Source: Ewingella americana ATCC 33852 | GTDB taxonomy: Bacteria > Pseudomonadota > Gammaproteobacteria > Enterobacterales > Enterobacteriaceae | Reading direction: 5' to 3' | Assembly: GCF_000735345.1 (NCBI RefSeq) | Contig: NZ_JMPJ01000017.1 | Location: 281,218-345,217, forward strand | DNA: 64,000 nucleotides | Shown: one piece after another, positions 1 to 12,265 of the stretch | Position numbering within the stretch: the first letter of the stretch is position 1 | How the letters are laid out: each line of letters opens with the position of its first letter | The notes under the pieces: model-generated | Databases searched by the model: none | What the model saw: the letters and a program-made list of their open reading frames with translations, nothing else | Told to the model about the DNA's origin: nothing | Made by a program: the position numbers and the translations under genes

Positions 1-196
1 GAAACGCTTTATTCGCCAGCACAGCCGTGGCGCACAGGTTCCAGCGGGTATCCCGATGACCGAAGCGCAGATTTCCGAGCTGGGTGGCCGCTCACTGAAG
101 TCCATCGGCAAGATGATGCCGTCGGACGCTGAAGTGTCGGAAAACCCACGTGCGCGTAGCTCCGTGCTGCGCTTTGCTGCGAGAACCGCATCGTGA
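1..196 (+). CDS. rsmH: 16S rRNA (cytosine-1402-N4)-methyltransferase RsmH, 3' end only
   Basis: This is the last 64 codons of rsmH (mraW); the reading frame enters at base 2 and stops at TGA 194-196. RsmH methylates N4 of C1402 in the ribosomal P site, using S-adenosylmethionine. The visible tail contains [21 protein letters not shown] and [11 protein letters not shown], which match the C-terminus of Enterobacterales RsmH. The catalytic N-terminal part lies outside the window. The stop overlaps the GTG start of ftsL by four bases (GTGA), the usual translational coupling in this cluster. Identification rests on the tail sequence plus the invariant gene order rsmH-ftsL-ftsI. Confidence 0.93.
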   Translation, partial: KRFIRQHSRGAQVPAGIPMTEAQISELGGRSLKSIGKMMPSDAEVSENPRARSSVLRFAARTAS

Positions 197-513
197 TTGG
201 CAACGAGCGTCATGGACTGGTTGGCGTCATTGCCGGAGATATTCTGCGCAATGGCAAGATCCCGATGCTGTTGCTGATTGCCGTGTTGGTCAGCGCCATA
301 TTTGTTGTCACCACTTCTCACAAAACGCGCTTATTGACCGCGCAGAGAGAGCAGTTGGTATTGGAAAGAGATGCGCTGGACATTGAGTGGCGCAACTTGA
401 TTTTGGAAGAGAATGCCCTCGGCGATCATAGCCGGGTGGAACGCATCGCAACGGAGAAATTGCAGATGCAGCACGTTGATCCATCACAAGAAAATATCGT
501 GGTTCAACCTTAA
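193..513 (+). CDS. ftsL: Cell division protein FtsL
   Basis: FtsL is a small bitopic inner-membrane protein that forms the FtsQLB complex and helps activate FtsWI septal peptidoglycan synthesis. The 106-residue product has a short cytoplasmic start, one membrane helix at about residues 23-42 and a periplasmic coiled-coil segment. The stretch [19 protein letters not shown] and the tail [17 protein letters not shown] are nearly the same as in E. coli. The chosen start is GTG 193, which overlaps the rsmH stop. E. coli FtsL is about 15 residues longer at the N-terminus, but no in-frame ATG or GTG is seen just upstream here. Confidence 0.93.
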   Translation: MIGNERHGLVGVIAGDILRNGKIPMLLLIAVLVSAIFVVTTSHKTRLLTAQREQLVLERDALDIEWRNLILEENALGDHSRVERIATEKLQMQHVDPSQENIVVQP

Positions 514-540
514 AACGCTTATGGAGAAGACTCGCAAAAG

Positions 541-2304
541 ATGAAAGCAGCGCGCAAAACGAAGTTAAAACGTCCTGAAGATCAAGCCAGCTTTATCAGC
601 TGGCGTTTTGCGTTGCTGTGCGGATGTATTCTTCTGGCCCTGCTGGGTCTGATGCTGCGAGTGGCTTTCTTGCAGGTCATCAGCCCCGACAAGCTGGTTA
701 AAGAGGGCGATCTGCGCTCTCTGCGAGTGCAAACCATCGAAACTTCCCGTGGCATGATTACCGACCGCGCCGGACGCCCTCTGGCGGTTAGCGTGCCGGT
801 CAATGCTATCTGGGCCGATCCTAAAGAGATTAACGATCACGGCGGGATCACCGTCGATACGCGCTGGAAAGCGCTCGCCGACGCCCTGAACATCCCCCTC
901 GACCAACTCTCCACTCGAATCAACGCCAACCCTAAAGGCCGCTTTGTCTATCTGGCGCGTCAGGTGAATCCCTCGATTGGCGAGTACATCCACAAGCTAA
1001 AACTGCCCGGCATCTCCCTGCGCCAAGAATCCCGCCGTTACTATCCTGCAGGGCAGGTGACTGCTCATGTGATTGGCGTGACCAATATCGACAGCCAAGG
1101 CATTGAAGGCGTTGAGAAGAGCTTCGACCGCTGGCTCACCGGCAAGCCGGGCGAGCGGACTATCCGTAAAGACCGTTTTGGCCGCGTGATTGAAGATATT
1201 TCCTCCGTAGACAGTCAGGCGGCGCACAACCTCGCACTGAGCATCGACGAACGTTTGCAGGCGCTGGTTTACCGCGAACTGACTAACGCCGTGGCTTTCA
1301 ACAAAGCGGAATCAGGCACTGCGGTGCTGGTGGATGTGCAGACTGGCGAAGTATTGGCGATGGCTAACAGCCCGTCTTACAACCCAAACAATTTGCCGGA
1401 TACGCCGAAAGAAGCCATGCGTAACCGTGCTATCACGGACATCTTCGAGCCGGGTTCCACCGTCAAACCTATGGTGGTGATGACCGCGCTCAAAAACGGT
1501 GTGGTGAAAGAGAACAGCGTTCTTAATACCTTGCCGTACTACGTTAATGGTCACGAAATCAAAGACGTGGCCCGATACCCTGAGCTGTCAGTGACGGGTG
1601 TCTTACAGAAGTCGAGTAACGTCGGTGTATCAAAAATGGCGTTAGCGATGCCGTCCGCAGAGCTGGTAGATACTTACTCGCGATTCGGATTGGGAAAACC
1701 GACCAATTTGGGGCTGGTTGGAGAAAGCAGTGGCTTATACCCTAAAAAACAACGGTGGTCTGACATAGAGAGGGCCACCTTCTCTTTCGGCTACGGGCTA
1801 ATGGTGACTCCACTTCAATTAGCGCGTGTCTATGCAACGATTGGCAGCTTGGGCGTTTATCGCCCTTTGTCGATCACTAAGGTTGATCCTCCTGTATCGG
1901 GTGAACGCGTTTTCCCTGAACCTCTGGTGCGTAAAGTGGTTCACATGATGGAAAGCGTTGCACTGCCGGGCGGTGGCGGCGTTAAAGCTGCTATCAAGGG
2001 CTACCGTATCGCGATTAAAACCGGTACGGCGAAGAAGGTTGGCCCGGACGGCAAATACGTCAACCGCTATATCGCTTACACCGCCGGCGTTGCGCCAGCG
2101 AGTAATCCGCGTTTTGCATTGGTCGTGGTTATTAACGACCCGCAGGGCGGTAAATACTATGGCGGTGCGATTTCAGCACCGGTGTTTGGGGCGATTATGG
2201 GTGGCGTATTGCGCACCATGAACATTGAGCCTGACGCGCTAACCGTCAGCGAAAATGACGACATAGTTAACAATCAAAAAGAGGCTTCAGGTGGCAGATC
2301 GTAA
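541..2304 (+). CDS. ftsI: Septal peptidoglycan transpeptidase FtsI (PBP3)
   Basis: FtsI cross-links septal peptidoglycan in the periplasm as partner of FtsW. The 587-residue protein (588 in E. coli) has one membrane anchor at about residues 21-43, a pedestal domain, then the penicillin-binding transpeptidase domain. All three active-site motifs are present: S306-T-V-K309 with the acylated serine, S358-S-N360, and K493-T-G-T496. The ATG start at 541 gives MKAARKT, which aligns with the E. coli start. Its 3' end overlaps murE by 14 bases. Nothing about the gene looks unusual. Confidence 0.97.
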   Translation: MKAARKTKLKRPEDQASFISWRFALLCGCILLALLGLMLRVAFLQVISPDKLVKEGDLRSLRVQTIETSRGMITDRAGRPLAVSVPVNAIWADPKEINDHGGITVDTRWKALADALNIPLDQLSTRINANPKGRFVYLARQVNPSIGEYIHKLKLPGISLRQESRRYYPAGQVTAHVIGVTNIDSQGIEGVEKSFDRWLTGKPGERTIRKDRFGRVIEDISSVDSQAAHNLALSIDERLQALVYRELTNAVAFNKAESGTAVLVDVQTGEVLAMANSPSYNPNNLPDTPKEAMRNRAITDIFEPGSTVKPMVVMTALKNGVVKENSVLNTLPYYVNGHEIKDVARYPELSVTGVLQKSSNVGVSKMALAMPSAELVDTYSRFGLGKPTNLGLVGESSGLYPKKQRWSDIERATFSFGYGLMVTPLQLARVYATIGSLGVYRPLSITKVDPPVSGERVFPEPLVRKVVHMMESVALPGGGGVKAAIKGYRIAIKTGTAKKVGPDGKYVNRYIAYTAGVAPASNPRFALVVVINDPQGGKYYGGAISAPVFGAIMGGVLRTMNIEPDALTVSENDDIVNNQKEASGGRS

Positions 2305-3778
2305 TTTGCGCGACCTACTAGCGCCCTGGGTGAGTGATGCCCCAGACGTAGCGCTGAAAGAACTGGTTTTAGACAGCCGCGTGGCGGCTGCCGGAGACTT
2401 GTTCGTCGCGATTTCAGGCCATAGCAACGACGGGCGTCGTTTTATCCCACAGGCAATCGCGCAAGGCGTGGCTGCTGTGGTGGCCGAAGCTAAAGGTGAA
2501 CAGGAGCATGGCGCGGTATCCCAGATGCATGGTGTGCCGGTTATCTACCTGAATGACCTGAATTTATTGCTGTCCGAAATGGCCGGGCGTTTCTACGCCG
2601 AGCCAGGCAAATCCCTGCGCTTAGTCGGCGTGACCGGCACCAACGGCAAAACCACCACCACCCAGTTACTGGCGCAGTGGGCGCAGTTGCTGGGCGAAAC
2701 CAGTGCCGTGATGGGCACAGTCGGCAACGGTTTACTGAATAACGTGGTTCCGGCGGAAAACACCACCGGCTCTGCGGTACAGGTTCAACACGTGTTGGCT
2801 GACTTAGTGAAGCAGGGCGCGAGCTTCGCCGCGATGGAAGTCTCTTCCCACGGTCTGGTTCAGCATCGCGTTGCCGCGCTGCCGTTCGCCGCTGCCGCCT
2901 TTACTAACCTGAGCCGTGACCATCTGGACTACCACGGCGACATGCAAAGCTATGAAGAAGCCAAATGGCTGCTGTTTGCATCGCATCAGGTTGGGCAGAA
3001 AATCATTAATGCTGACGACGAAGTGGGTCTGCGCTGGCTGCAAAAGTCACCGGACGCCATTGCCGTCACGATGGAAGATAAGATCCCAGCTGACTGGAAA
3101 GGGCGTTGGTTAGCGGCTCGCAGCGTGAATTACCACGACGGCGGCGCAAGCGTGAATATCGATTCCAGCTGGGGTGAAGGTCTGATTGAAAGCCGTCTGA
3201 TGGGCGCATTCAACGTCAGCAACCTGCTGGTGGCCTTGGCCACTCTGCTCTCCCTCGATTATCCGCTGAAAGACCTGCTGGCAACCTCTGCTCAGTTGCA
3301 GCCGGTTTGCGGCCGTATGGAAGTGTTTAATGCGCCGGGCAAGCCGACGGTAGTGGTGGATTACGCCCACACGCCGGATGCTCTGGAGAAAGCGTTAGCC
3401 GCGGCGCGCCTGCACTGCAAAGGCCAGCTGTGGTGTGTCTTCGGCTGTGGCGGCGACCGCGACAAAGGTAAGCGCCCACTTATGGGTGGCATTGCCGAGC
3501 AGTACGCCGACCGCGTAATTGTGACTGACGATAACCCGCGTAGCGAAGAGCCGCGCGCCATCGTGGCCGATATCCTTGCCGGGCTGCTCGACGCGGGCCG
3601 TGCATTAGAGATTCATGGCCGCGCCGAAGCCGTCACTAGCGCCATCATGCAAGCCGCAGAAGATGACGTAGTGCTGATTGCTGGTAAAGGCCACGAGGAT
3701 TATCAACTGGTGGGTAATCAGCGTCTGGACTACTCGGATCGCACCACCGCAGCCCGCTTACTGGGGGTAGTCGCATGA
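2291..3778 (+). CDS. murE: UDP-MurNAc-L-Ala-D-Glu:meso-diaminopimelate ligase MurE
   Basis: MurE adds meso-diaminopimelate to UDP-MurNAc-L-Ala-D-Glu in the cytoplasm, using ATP. The 495-residue product has the Mur ligase layout: an N-terminal UDP-binding domain, a central ATPase with the P-loop GTNGKT at residues 116-121, and a C-terminal domain. The motif DNPR in the C-terminal domain ([12 protein letters not shown]) is the signature of enzymes that select diaminopimelate rather than lysine, which fits a Gram-negative host. The start is GTG 2291, inside the end of ftsI. The stop overlaps the murF start by four bases (ATGA). Confidence 0.96.
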   Translation: MADRNLRDLLAPWVSDAPDVALKELVLDSRVAAAGDLFVAISGHSNDGRRFIPQAIAQGVAAVVAEAKGEQEHGAVSQMHGVPVIYLNDLNLLLSEMAGRFYAEPGKSLRLVGVTGTNGKTTTTQLLAQWAQLLGETSAVMGTVGNGLLNNVVPAENTTGSAVQVQHVLADLVKQGASFAAMEVSSHGLVQHRVAALPFAAAAFTNLSRDHLDYHGDMQSYEEAKWLLFASHQVGQKIINADDEVGLRWLQKSPDAIAVTMEDKIPADWKGRWLAARSVNYHDGGASVNIDSSWGEGLIESRLMGAFNVSNLLVALATLLSLDYPLKDLLATSAQLQPVCGRMEVFNAPGKPTVVVDYAHTPDALEKALAAARLHCKGQLWCVFGCGGDRDKGKRPLMGGIAEQYADRVIVTDDNPRSEEPRAIVADILAGLLDAGRALEIHGRAEAVTSAIMQAAEDDVVLIAGKGHEDYQLVGNQRLDYSDRTTAARLLGVVA

Positions 3779-5136
3779 TCCGCGTTTCCCTTCAGGCTCT
3801 GGCTAACGAACTCAATGCTGAGTTGATCGGCGCGGACGCGCAGATTGACGCCGTGGTGACCGACACCCGCAAAATTGAGTCTGGCTGCCTGTTCGTCGCC
3901 CTCAAGGGCGAAAAATTTGATGCTCACGACTTCGCTGCTGATGCCATTGCAGCCGGAGCGGGGGCATTGCTGGTAAGTAAGCGCTTACCGGTGGAAGTGC
4001 CACAACTGGTGGTTGCCGACACTCGCATCGCGCTTGGCCGTCTCGGCGCGTGGGTTCGCCAGCAGGTTCCAGCCCGCGTGGTTGGCCTGACCGGCTCCTC
4101 CGGCAAGACCTCGGTGAAAGAGATGACCGCGGCGATTTTGCGCCAGTGCGGCAACGTGCTCTACACCGCAGGCAACTTCAATAACGACATCGGCGTGCCA
4201 TTAACCCTGCTGCGCCTGACCGCCGAACACGATTTCGCCGTGATCGAAATGGGCGCTAACCACGGCGGTGAAATTGCTTACACCACCGATTTAGTGCGTC
4301 CTGAGACTGCTCTGGTCAACAACCTTGCCGCTGCTCACCTTGAAGGTTTCGGCTCACTGGCGGGCGTTGCTCAGGCCAAGGGTGAAATTTTCGAAGGCTT
4401 GCCAGCCAATGGCGTCGCCATTCTTAATGCCGACAGCAACGACTGGCCGCACTGGCAGCGCCATCTGAATAACAAAACCGTCTGGCGCTTCTCACCAGAA
4501 ACTGGCGAAGACATCGATTTCTTTGCATCAGACGTGCAGATAAGCCCGTTGAAAACCGCCTTTACTCTGCATGCGCCACAAGGCGTGGTGGAAGTCTCTC
4601 TGCCGCTGCCGGGGCGTCACAACATTGCTAATGCGCTGGCCGCTGCGGCCTTGGCTCTCTCCGTTGGCGCGACGTTAGACAATGTTCGCCAAGGGCTGTC
4701 CACTTTACAAGCCGTGCCGGGGCGTCTGTTCCCAATCGCTCTGAGCGAAGGCAAAACGCTGCTCGATGACAGCTACAACGCTAACGTGGGTTCTATGACT
4801 GCCGCCGCGCAGACGCTGGCTGAAATGCCGGGTTATCGCGTGATGGCCGTGGGCGACATGGGCGAGCTGGGTGCAGAGAGTGAGAATTGCCACCGCGAAG
4901 TGGGTGAAGCCATCCGCGAAGCAGGCATCGATAAAGTTTTCAGCGTGGGTACCGCCAGTAAAACCATCAGCGACGTGAGTGGCTGTGGCGAACATCTGCA
5001 AGATAAGTCAGCCCTGACGGCCCGTTTAACGAGCTTACTGTCAGAACACGCGGTCATCACCGTCTTAATTAAGGGTTCACGTAGTGCCGCCATGGAGCAG
5101 GTAGTACGGGCGTTACAGGAGAATGCAACATGCTAG
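3775..5136 (+). CDS. murF: UDP-MurNAc-tripeptide:D-Ala-D-Ala ligase MurF
   Basis: MurF adds the D-Ala-D-Ala dipeptide to the UDP-MurNAc tripeptide, completing the cytoplasmic pentapeptide precursor. The 453-residue protein has the Mur ligase fold, with P-loop GSSGKT at residues 107-112, the conserved [14 protein letters not shown] segment, and DSYNAN in the C-terminal half. Length and sequence match the Enterobacterales family. Its start overlaps the murE stop and its stop overlaps the mraY start by seven bases, so the three genes are very likely translated from one messenger. Confidence 0.96.
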   Translation: MIRVSLQALANELNAELIGADAQIDAVVTDTRKIESGCLFVALKGEKFDAHDFAADAIAAGAGALLVSKRLPVEVPQLVVADTRIALGRLGAWVRQQVPARVVGLTGSSGKTSVKEMTAAILRQCGNVLYTAGNFNNDIGVPLTLLRLTAEHDFAVIEMGANHGGEIAYTTDLVRPETALVNNLAAAHLEGFGSLAGVAQAKGEIFEGLPANGVAILNADSNDWPHWQRHLNNKTVWRFSPETGEDIDFFASDVQISPLKTAFTLHAPQGVVEVSLPLPGRHNIANALAAAALALSVGATLDNVRQGLSTLQAVPGRLFPIALSEGKTLLDDSYNANVGSMTAAAQTLAEMPGYRVMAVGDMGELGAESENCHREVGEAIREAGIDKVFSVGTASKTISDVSGCGEHLQDKSALTARLTSLLSEHAVITVLIKGSRSAAMEQVVRALQENATC

Positions 5137-6212
5137 TTTGGCTGGCCGAACATTTGGTCAAATATTATTCCGGCTTCAACGTCTTTTCATATCTGACGTT
5201 TCGCGCCATCGTCAGCCTGCTGACCGCATTATTCCTCTCCTTGTGGATGGGGCCTCGCGTGATTGCCCGTCTGCAAAAAATGTCTTTCGGGCAGGTCGTG
5301 CGTAACGATGGCCCAGAGTCGCACTTCAGTAAGCGCGGCACGCCAACCATGGGCGGTTTGATGATCCTGACCTCCATCACCATTTCGGTGCTGATGTGGG
5401 CCTACCCGTCTAACCCATACGTCTGGTGCGTGCTGTTCGTACTGGTCGGCTACGGCATCGTCGGCTTTGTCGATGACTACCGCAAAGTGGTGCGCAAAGA
5501 CACTAAAGGCTTGATTGCTCGCTGGAAATACTTCTGGCAGTCCGTCATTGCCTTGGCCGTGGCCTTCACCATGTACGCGATTGGCAAAGACACACCGGCT
5601 ACCGAACTGGTTGTGCCGTTCTTCAAAGACATCATGCCGCAGCTCGGCCTGCTTTACATCTTGCTGAGCTACTTCGTGATTGTCGGCACCAGTAACGCCG
5701 TTAACCTGACTGACGGCCTCGATGGTTTAGCCATCATGCCAACCGTGTTTGTTGCCGCAGGCTTTGCGCTGGTGGCATGGGCGACGGGCAACATGAACTT
5801 CGCTAACTATCTGCACATTCCTTATCTGCGTCACGCGGGTGAGCTGGTGATTGTCTGTACCGCCATCGTCGGCGCGGGTCTGGGCTTCTTATGGTTCAAC
5901 ACCTACCCGGCTCAGGTCTTCATGGGCGACGTGGGTTCACTGGCACTGGGTGGCGCGCTTGGCACCATCGCCGTACTGCTGCGCCAAGAGTTCTTACTGG
6001 TGATCATGGGCGGGGTGTTTGTGGTTGAAACTCTGTCGGTCATCTTGCAGGTAGGTTCCTTTAAGTTACGTGGGCAGCGCATCTTCCGCATGGCGCCGAT
6101 TCACCACCATTACGAACTTAAAGGCTGGCCAGAACCACGCGTTATCGTGCGCTTCTGGATTATTTCGCTGATGCTGGTGCTGATTGGCCTAGCGACGCTG
6201 AAGGTACGGTAA
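5130..6212 (+). CDS. mraY: Phospho-MurNAc-pentapeptide transferase MraY
   Basis: MraY moves phospho-MurNAc-pentapeptide from UDP to undecaprenyl phosphate, making lipid I on the cytoplasmic face of the inner membrane. The 360-residue protein is strongly hydrophobic, with about ten membrane helices. It shows the family signatures [17 protein letters not shown] and [14 protein letters not shown], which carry the catalytic and magnesium-binding aspartates, plus the [11 protein letters not shown] histidine loop. Length equals E. coli MraY. It overlaps murF and is followed two bases later by murD. Confidence 0.97.
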   Translation: MLVWLAEHLVKYYSGFNVFSYLTFRAIVSLLTALFLSLWMGPRVIARLQKMSFGQVVRNDGPESHFSKRGTPTMGGLMILTSITISVLMWAYPSNPYVWCVLFVLVGYGIVGFVDDYRKVVRKDTKGLIARWKYFWQSVIALAVAFTMYAIGKDTPATELVVPFFKDIMPQLGLLYILLSYFVIVGTSNAVNLTDGLDGLAIMPTVFVAAGFALVAWATGNMNFANYLHIPYLRHAGELVIVCTAIVGAGLGFLWFNTYPAQVFMGDVGSLALGGALGTIAVLLRQEFLLVIMGGVFVVETLSVILQVGSFKLRGQRIFRMAPIHHHYELKGWPEPRVIVRFWIISLMLVLIGLATLKVR

Positions 6213-6214
6213 TT

Positions 6215-7531
6215 ATGGCTGACTATCAGGGTAAAAAAGTGGTCATTATCGGGCTGGGCCTTACCGGGCTCTCCTGTGTTGATTTCTTTATGGCGCGCGG
6301 CGTGACGCCTCGCGTTATAGATACCCGCGTCAGCCCGCCGGGCTTAGATAAGCTGGCGGACAGCGTAGAGCGCCACCTTGGCTCACTGCATGAAGATTGG
6401 CTGTTAAATGCTGACCTGATTGTGGCAAGTCCGGGCATGGCACTGGCCACCCCTGCACTGAGCGCGGCGATTGATGCCGGTGTCGAAGTGGTGGGTGATA
6501 TCGAGCTGTTCTGCCGTGAAGCGCAGGCACCGATTGTGGCTATCACCGGCTCGAACGGTAAGAGCACGGTGACGGCGCTGGTGGGCGAAATGGCCAAGGC
6601 CGCGGGCTGGAAAGTCGGCGTCGGCGGCAATATCGGTTTGCCAGCTCTGAGCATGCTGGGGCAGGACTATCAGCTGTTTGTGCTGGAACTGTCTAGCTTC
6701 CAGCTGGAAACCACTTACAGCTTGCAGGCTGCCGCTGCCACCATCCTCAACGTGACCGAAGACCATATGGATCGCTATCCGTTTGGTTTGCAGCAGTATC
6801 GCGGCGCGAAGCTGAAAGTCTATGAAAACGCCAAGCTGTGCGTGGTGAATGCCGATGACGCGCTGACCATGCCCATTCGCGGCGCTGACAGCCGCTGTGT
6901 GAGCTTCGGCGTTGACGTCGGTGATTACCACCTCACGCGCCAGCAGAATGACATCTGGCTGCGCGTGCGCGGCGAACGCGTGTTGAATACCAAAGAGATG
7001 CCGCTCACTGGGCGTCATAACTATACCAATGCCTTGGCCGCGCTGGCCTTGGCTGATGCAGTTGGCGTGCCGCAATCATCCAGTTTGCAAGCACTAACCC
7101 ACTTCACCGGCCTTGCCCATCGCTTCCAAGTGGCATGGCAGCATAACGGCGTACGCTGGATTAACGATTCCAAAGCGACCAACGTCGGCAGCACAGAAGC
7201 TGCGCTGAATGGGCTTGAAGTGGAAGGCACCCTGCACCTGCTGTTGGGCGGTGACGGCAAGTCAGCCGACTTCTCGCCGCTGGCGCGTTATCTGCAAGGC
7301 GACAACATCCGCGTCTACTGCTTTGGCCGTGACGGTGCGGAGCTGGCTGAGCTGCGCCCTGAAGTGTCCAGCACCTTCGACACCATGGAGCAGGCGATGC
7401 GCCACATCAGCGGGCAAGTCTCTGCTGGCGACATGGTGCTGCTGTCACCGGCATGTGCCAGCCTCGACCAGTTCCGCAATTTTGAGCAGCGCGGCGACCT
7501 GTTTGCTGCTCTCGCGAAGGAGCTTGGCTGA
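6215..7531 (+). CDS. murD: UDP-MurNAc-L-Ala:D-glutamate ligase MurD
   Basis: MurD adds D-glutamate to UDP-MurNAc-L-alanine. The 438-residue product begins with the Rossmann-like [13 protein letters not shown], followed by the ATPase P-loop GSNGKST near residue 112 and the C-terminal segment [15 protein letters not shown]. The C-terminal motif [19 protein letters not shown] is typical of MurD. The ATG at 6215 lies two bases after the mraY stop, and the TGA overlaps the ftsW ATG by one base. Size matches E. coli MurD (438). Confidence 0.96.
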   Translation: MADYQGKKVVIIGLGLTGLSCVDFFMARGVTPRVIDTRVSPPGLDKLADSVERHLGSLHEDWLLNADLIVASPGMALATPALSAAIDAGVEVVGDIELFCREAQAPIVAITGSNGKSTVTALVGEMAKAAGWKVGVGGNIGLPALSMLGQDYQLFVLELSSFQLETTYSLQAAAATILNVTEDHMDRYPFGLQQYRGAKLKVYENAKLCVVNADDALTMPIRGADSRCVSFGVDVGDYHLTRQQNDIWLRVRGERVLNTKEMPLTGRHNYTNALAALALADAVGVPQSSSLQALTHFTGLAHRFQVAWQHNGVRWINDSKATNVGSTEAALNGLEVEGTLHLLLGGDGKSADFSPLARYLQGDNIRVYCFGRDGAELAELRPEVSSTFDTMEQAMRHISGQVSAGDMVLLSPACASLDQFRNFEQRGDLFAALAKELG

Positions 7532-8733
7532 TGCGTATTCCTGGGTTGAGCCTCGCGGGCAAATTTAATGACTGGGTGATGGGGTCGAAAGAGAACGACG
7601 CTACCACGCTGGTGCTGTACGACCGAACGCTGCTGTGGCTGACCTTTGGTCTGGCGATTATCGGCTTCGTGATGGTGACCTCGGCTTCCATGCCAATTGG
7701 TCAGCGTCTGGCTGATGACCCGTTCCTGTTCGCCAAGCGTGATGCGATTTACCTCGGTCTGGCTTTCGGCCTATCTCTGGTCACGCTGCGGGTGCCGATG
7801 ATTGTCTGGCAGAAGTACAGCAATATCCTGCTGCTGATCTCCATTGTCATGCTGCTGGTGGTGCTGGTGGTGGGTAGCTCGGTCAACGGGGCATCGCGCT
7901 GGATTTCATTCGGTCCGCTGCGTATTCAGCCTGCGGAGTTCTCCAAGCTGTCGCTGTTCTGCTATCTCGCCAGCTATCTGGTGCGCAAGGTTGATGAGGT
8001 GCGAAGCAACTTCTGGGGCTTCTGTAAGCCAATGGGCGTGATGGTTATTCTTGCCGTCCTGCTGCTGGCCCAGCCCGACTTGGGTACCGTGGTTGTACTG
8101 TTTATCACTACCCTTGCCATGCTGTTCTTGGCGGGGGCGAAGATGTGGCAGTTCTTGGCGATTATCGGCTCCGGCGCCTTCGCGGTGGTACTGCTTATCG
8201 TGGCAGAACCGTACCGTATGCGACGCGTAACGTCGTTCTGGAATCCATGGGCCGATCCGTTCGGCAGTGGCTACCAATTAACCCAGTCACTGATGGCTTT
8301 TGGCCGGGGTGAATTTTGGGGCCAAGGTTTAGGTAACTCCGTACAAAAGCTGGAGTATTTGCCGGAAGCACATACCGACTTTATCTTCTCCATTTTAGGA
8401 GAGGAGTTAGGGTATTTCGGTGTGGTTTTAGCGTTGTTAATGGTATTCTTCGTCGCTTTTCGCGCGATGTCGATTGGCCGTCGCGCTTTAGAGATCGATC
8501 AGCGTTTTTCAGGCTTTTTATCTTGCTCCATCGGCGTGTGGTTTAGCTTCCAGGCACTTGTAAACGTCGGGGCCGCAGCGGGTATGCTGCCGACCAAAGG
8601 TTTGACCTTGCCGCTGATCAGTTACGGTGGTTCGAGCTTGCTGATTATGTCCACGGCAATCGTGTTGTTGTTACGTGTAGATTTTGAAACGCGTCTGGCG
8701 AAAGCGCAGGCGTTTGTAAGGAGTGCCCGATGA
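7531..8733 (+). CDS. ftsW: Septal peptidoglycan polymerase FtsW
   Basis: FtsW is the SEDS-family glycosyltransferase that polymerises lipid II at the septum together with FtsI. The 400-residue protein has about ten membrane helices after a 40-residue cytoplasmic N-terminus. It carries the SEDS landmarks [40 protein letters not shown] and [13 protein letters not shown]. It is slightly shorter than E. coli FtsW (414), mainly at the N-terminus. It is coupled to murD upstream and overlaps murG by four bases downstream. Confidence 0.95.
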   Translation: MRIPGLSLAGKFNDWVMGSKENDATTLVLYDRTLLWLTFGLAIIGFVMVTSASMPIGQRLADDPFLFAKRDAIYLGLAFGLSLVTLRVPMIVWQKYSNILLLISIVMLLVVLVVGSSVNGASRWISFGPLRIQPAEFSKLSLFCYLASYLVRKVDEVRSNFWGFCKPMGVMVILAVLLLAQPDLGTVVVLFITTLAMLFLAGAKMWQFLAIIGSGAFAVVLLIVAEPYRMRRVTSFWNPWADPFGSGYQLTQSLMAFGRGEFWGQGLGNSVQKLEYLPEAHTDFIFSILGEELGYFGVVLALLMVFFVAFRAMSIGRRALEIDQRFSGFLSCSIGVWFSFQALVNVGAAAGMLPTKGLTLPLISYGGSSLLIMSTAIVLLLRVDFETRLAKAQAFVRSAR

Positions 8734-9797
8734 GTGGCAAGACCAAGCGTTTAATGGTGATGGCAGGCGGTACCGGCGGACACGTTTTCCCGGGACTGGC
8801 GGTTGCACATCATTTGATGGCGCAAGGCTGGGAAGTGCGCTGGTTAGGCACTGCCGACCGCATGGAAGCCGACTTAGTGCCTAAAAACGGCATCGAGATT
8901 GATTTCATTCAGATCTCCGGATTACGTGGGAAAGGTCTGAAAGCGCAACTCACTGCGCCACTTCGCATATATCATGCGTGGCGTCAGGCGAAAACCATCA
9001 TGCGTCGTTTTCAGCCAGACGTGGTTCTGGGCATGGGCGGTTACGTCTCTGGCCCCGGCGGTTTGGCCGCGTGGTCTTGCGGTATCCCCGTGGTGCTGCA
9101 CGAGCAAAATGGTATCGCCGGGCTGACTAACCGCTGGTTGTCGCGCATTGCCAAGAAAGTATTACAGGCGTTTCCGGGTGCATTCCCGAATGCTGACGTC
9201 GTAGGCAACCCGGTGCGGACTGACGTGCTGGCGCTGCCAATGCCGGAAGAGCGTCTAGCTGGCCGTCAGGGTCCGATTCGCGTGTTAGTGGTGGGTGGCA
9301 GTCAGGGCGCGCGCGTGCTGAACCAAACCATGCCGGAACTGGCCGCGCTGCTGGGCGATAAAATCACCCTGTGGCATCAGGTGGGCAAGGGCGCACTGGA
9401 CTCTGTCGTGCAGGCTTATGACCAAGTCGGCCAGACCCAGCATAAAATCACCGAGTTTATCGATGATATGGCCGAAGCCTACGCGTGGGCTGACGTGGTG
9501 GTATGTCGCTCCGGCGCATTGACCGTCAGTGAGATCGCCGCAGCAGGCTTGCCCGCGATTTTCGTGCCGTTCCAGCACAAAGACCGTCAGCAGTATTGGA
9601 ACGCGCTGCCACTGGAGAAAGCCGGTGCAGCCAAAATTATCGAACAGGCGAATTTCAGCGCCGCTGCGGTGGCTGATGCGATGTCTGGCTGGGACAGAAC
9701 CCATTTGCTGGAAATGGCTCGCGCCGCGCGTGCGGTAGCCATTCCCGACGCCACTGAGCGCGTCGCCGCAGAAGTGGTTGCCGCCAGCAAAAAATGA
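8730..9797 (+). CDS. murG: UDP-GlcNAc:undecaprenyl-pyrophosphoryl-MurNAc-pentapeptide GlcNAc transferase MurG
   Basis: MurG adds GlcNAc to lipid I, giving lipid II, as a peripheral protein on the cytoplasmic face of the inner membrane. The 355-residue GT-B glycosyltransferase shows the N-terminal glycine loop [14 protein letters not shown], the second glycine loop [26 protein letters not shown], and the UDP-GlcNAc-binding segment [20 protein letters not shown]. Length equals E. coli MurG. The start overlaps the ftsW stop by four bases. Confidence 0.96.
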   Translation: MSGKTKRLMVMAGGTGGHVFPGLAVAHHLMAQGWEVRWLGTADRMEADLVPKNGIEIDFIQISGLRGKGLKAQLTAPLRIYHAWRQAKTIMRRFQPDVVLGMGGYVSGPGGLAAWSCGIPVVLHEQNGIAGLTNRWLSRIAKKVLQAFPGAFPNADVVGNPVRTDVLALPMPEERLAGRQGPIRVLVVGGSQGARVLNQTMPELAALLGDKITLWHQVGKGALDSVVQAYDQVGQTQHKITEFIDDMAEAYAWADVVVCRSGALTVSEIAAAGLPAIFVPFQHKDRQQYWNALPLEKAGAAKIIEQANFSAAAVADAMSGWDRTHLLEMARAARAVAIPDATERVAAEVVAASKK

Positions 9798-9875
9798 ATA
9801 TGAACGGGCCGTTGTTAACGCGGTCCGAGCCGTAAGTAACGGATTAATCAGTAACTGGAAATAGTGAAGAAAAAC

Positions 9876-11351
9876 GTGAATACACAACAATTGGCGAAAC
9901 TACGTACCTTCGTGCCCGAGATGCATCGCGTTCGGCACATTCACTTTGTCGGCATCGGTGGTGCTGGCATGGGTGGTATCGCCGAAGTGTTGGCAAATGA
10001 AGGCTATCAGATTAGCGGTTCAGACTTGGCACCTAATGCGGTGACCCAACAACTGACCGAACTGGGCGCGCAGATTTACTTTAATCACCGCCCGGAAAAC
10101 GTGTTGGACGCCAGCGTGGTGGTGGTATCGACGGCTATTTCCGCCGACAACCCAGAGATTGTTGCCGCGCGCGAAGCCCGTATCCCAGTGATTCGCCGCG
10201 CTGAAATGCTGGCCGAATTGATGCGTTTCCGCCACGGCATTGCCGTCGCCGGGACTCACGGCAAGACCACGACCACCGCGATGGTCACCAGTATTTATGC
10301 CGAAGCCGGGCTGGACCCGACTTTCGTTAACGGCGGTTTGGTGAAAGCCGCAGGCACTCACGCACGACTGGGTTCCAGCCGTTTCCTGATTGCCGAAGCA
10401 GATGAAAGCGACGCGTCTTTCCTGCATTTGCAGCCGATGGTGGCGATTGTAACCAACATCGAAGCGGACCATATGGACACTTATCAGGGCGACTTCGAGA
10501 ACCTGAAACAGACGTTCATCAACTTCCTGCACAACTTGCCGTTCTACGGGCGCGCGGTGATGTGTGTTGATGACCCGGTGATCCGCGAGCTGCTGCCACG
10601 CGTTGGCCGCCATATTACGACTTACGGTTTTAGCGAAGACGCTGACGTCTTTATCGAAAGCTATCACCAAGAAGGCGCTCAAGGGCACTTCACCATTCGT
10701 CGCCAAGATAAGCCATTGATTAGCGTGACGCTCAATGCACCGGGCCGCCACAATGCCTTGAACGCCGCCGCAGCCGTTGCCGTCGCGACAGAAGAGGGTA
10801 TTGAAGACGAAGCCATTTTGCGCGCGTTAGCCGGATTCCAAGGCACGGGCCGCCGCTTCGACTTCCTCGGCGAGTACTCGCTGGAGAACGTGAATGCCAA
10901 AAGCGGTAGCGCGATGCTGGTGGACGACTACGGTCACCACCCAACGGAAGTTGATGCCACCATTAAAGCAGCACGCGCGGGCTGGCCGAATAAGCGTCTG
11001 GTGATGATTTTCCAGCCGCACCGCTATACCCGTACTCGCGACCTGTATGACGATTTCGCCAATGTGCTGTCGCAGGTCGACGTGCTGATCATGCTCGACG
11101 TTTACCCGGCTGGCGAAGCGCCAATTCCGGGAGCAGACAGCCGCTCGCTGTGCCGCACCATTCGTGCTCGCGGCAAGCTGGACCCGATTTTGGTGTCTGA
11201 TATTGATGCCGTACCAGAAAATCTGTCACAAATCCTTGAAGGCGGCGATCTGGTGATGGTGCAGGGCGCCGGTAACATCGGCAAAGTTGCCCGCAAATTG
11301 GCTGATCAAAAATTACAGCCGGTGAAAAAAGGGGATGAACATCATGGCTAA
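9876..11351 (+). CDS. murC: UDP-N-acetylmuramate:L-alanine ligase MurC
   Basis: MurC adds L-alanine to UDP-MurNAc, the first amino acid step of the stem peptide. From GTG 9876 the product is 491 residues, the E. coli length, and begins [10 protein letters not shown]. An in-frame GTG at 9864 would add four residues (MKKN) and cannot be excluded. Visible motifs are [17 protein letters not shown] for nucleotide binding, the P-loop [11 protein letters not shown] near residue 125, [10 protein letters not shown] and [17 protein letters not shown] 78-base gap separates it from murG, wider than elsewhere in the cluster. Its 3' end overlaps ddlB by eight bases. Confidence 0.95.
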   Translation: MNTQQLAKLRTFVPEMHRVRHIHFVGIGGAGMGGIAEVLANEGYQISGSDLAPNAVTQQLTELGAQIYFNHRPENVLDASVVVVSTAISADNPEIVAAREARIPVIRRAEMLAELMRFRHGIAVAGTHGKTTTTAMVTSIYAEAGLDPTFVNGGLVKAAGTHARLGSSRFLIAEADESDASFLHLQPMVAIVTNIEADHMDTYQGDFENLKQTFINFLHNLPFYGRAVMCVDDPVIRELLPRVGRHITTYGFSEDADVFIESYHQEGAQGHFTIRRQDKPLISVTLNAPGRHNALNAAAAVAVATEEGIEDEAILRALAGFQGTGRRFDFLGEYSLENVNAKSGSAMLVDDYGHHPTEVDATIKAARAGWPNKRLVMIFQPHRYTRTRDLYDDFANVLSQVDVLIMLDVYPAGEAPIPGADSRSLCRTIRARGKLDPILVSDIDAVPENLSQILEGGDLVMVQGAGNIGKVARKLADQKLQPVKKGDEHHG

Positions 11352-12264
11352 TAAAGTTGCGGTTTTATTTGGTGGTACTTCCGCAGAGCGCGATGTGTCC
11401 CTTAACTCTGGCGCAGCCGTACTGGCTGGGCTGAAAGAAGCCGGCATCGATGCTCACGGCGTCGATACCAAAACGTTTTCTGTCACTCGCCTGAAAGACG
11501 AAGGTTTTGACCGCGTCTTTATCGCGCTCCACGGGCGCGGCGGTGAAGATGGCACGCTGCAAGGCCTGTTGGAACAAGTTGGCCTGCCTTATACCGGCAG
11601 CGGCGTGATGGCTTCGGCCTTAACCATGGACAAGTTCCGCACCAAGCTGGTGTGGCAAGCCTTGGGCTTACCGGTCGCTCCTTTCGTTGCGCTGAATAAA
11701 AAACAGCTTGGCGAAGTAGGGCAGGGCGCTTTGGCCGAGAAAATCGCAGGCTTAGGTTTGCCGCTGATTGTTAAGCCAAGCCGCGAAGGTTCTAGCGTTG
11801 GCATGAGCAAAGTCACTTCCGCCGAGCAGTTGCTGCCCGCGTTAGAAGAGGGCTTCCGCCATGACGAAGACGTGCTGATCGAGAAGTGGTTGAGTGGACC
11901 TGAGTACACGGTGGCGATTCTGGGTGACCAAGTGATGCCTTCGATTCGCATCCAGCCAGCCGGTGTTTTCTATGACTATCAGGCCAAGTATCTGTCTGAC
12001 GAAACACAATATTTTTGCCCGAGCGGCTTGAGCAGCGAGCAAGAAGAGCAGCTTTCAGAACTGGCGTTACAGGCTTACCGCGCGCTCGATTGCAGCGGCT
12101 GGGGCCGGGTTGACGTAATGCAAGACGCCGATGGCAGCTTCAACCTGTTGGAAGTGAACACTTCTCCGGGTATGACCAGCCACAGTCTGGTGCCGATGGC
12201 GGCGAAACAGTTCGGCTTGAGCTTCTCGCAGCTGGTAGTCCGTATTCTGGAGCTGGCCGACTGA
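11344..12264 (+). CDS. ddlB: D-alanine:D-alanine ligase DdlB
   Basis: DdlB joins two D-alanines for use by MurF. It is an ATP-grasp enzyme with [27 protein letters not shown] and the metal-binding [17 protein letters not shown]. The start ATG 11344 gives 306 residues ([11 protein letters not shown]), the E. coli length. The ATG three codons upstream at 11335 would give a slightly longer form, but GGGATGA just before it is better placed as the ribosome-binding site for 11344. The gene overlaps the end of murC and is followed by ftsQ after one base. Confidence 0.95.
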   Translation: MANKVAVLFGGTSAERDVSLNSGAAVLAGLKEAGIDAHGVDTKTFSVTRLKDEGFDRVFIALHGRGGEDGTLQGLLEQVGLPYTGSGVMASALTMDKFRTKLVWQALGLPVAPFVALNKKQLGEVGQGALAEKIAGLGLPLIVKPSREGSSVGMSKVTSAEQLLPALEEGFRHDEDVLIEKWLSGPEYTVAILGDQVMPSIRIQPAGVFYDYQAKYLSDETQYFCPSGLSSEQEEQLSELALQAYRALDCSGWGRVDVMQDADGSFNLLEVNTSPGMTSHSLVPMAAKQFGLSFSQLVVRILELAD

Positions 12265-12265
12265 T

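Noticed and set aside
10020-10751. Minus-strand frame of 243 codons inside murC
   Set aside because: Antisense to conserved Mur ligase sequence, rich in His and Gln as expected for a shadow frame.
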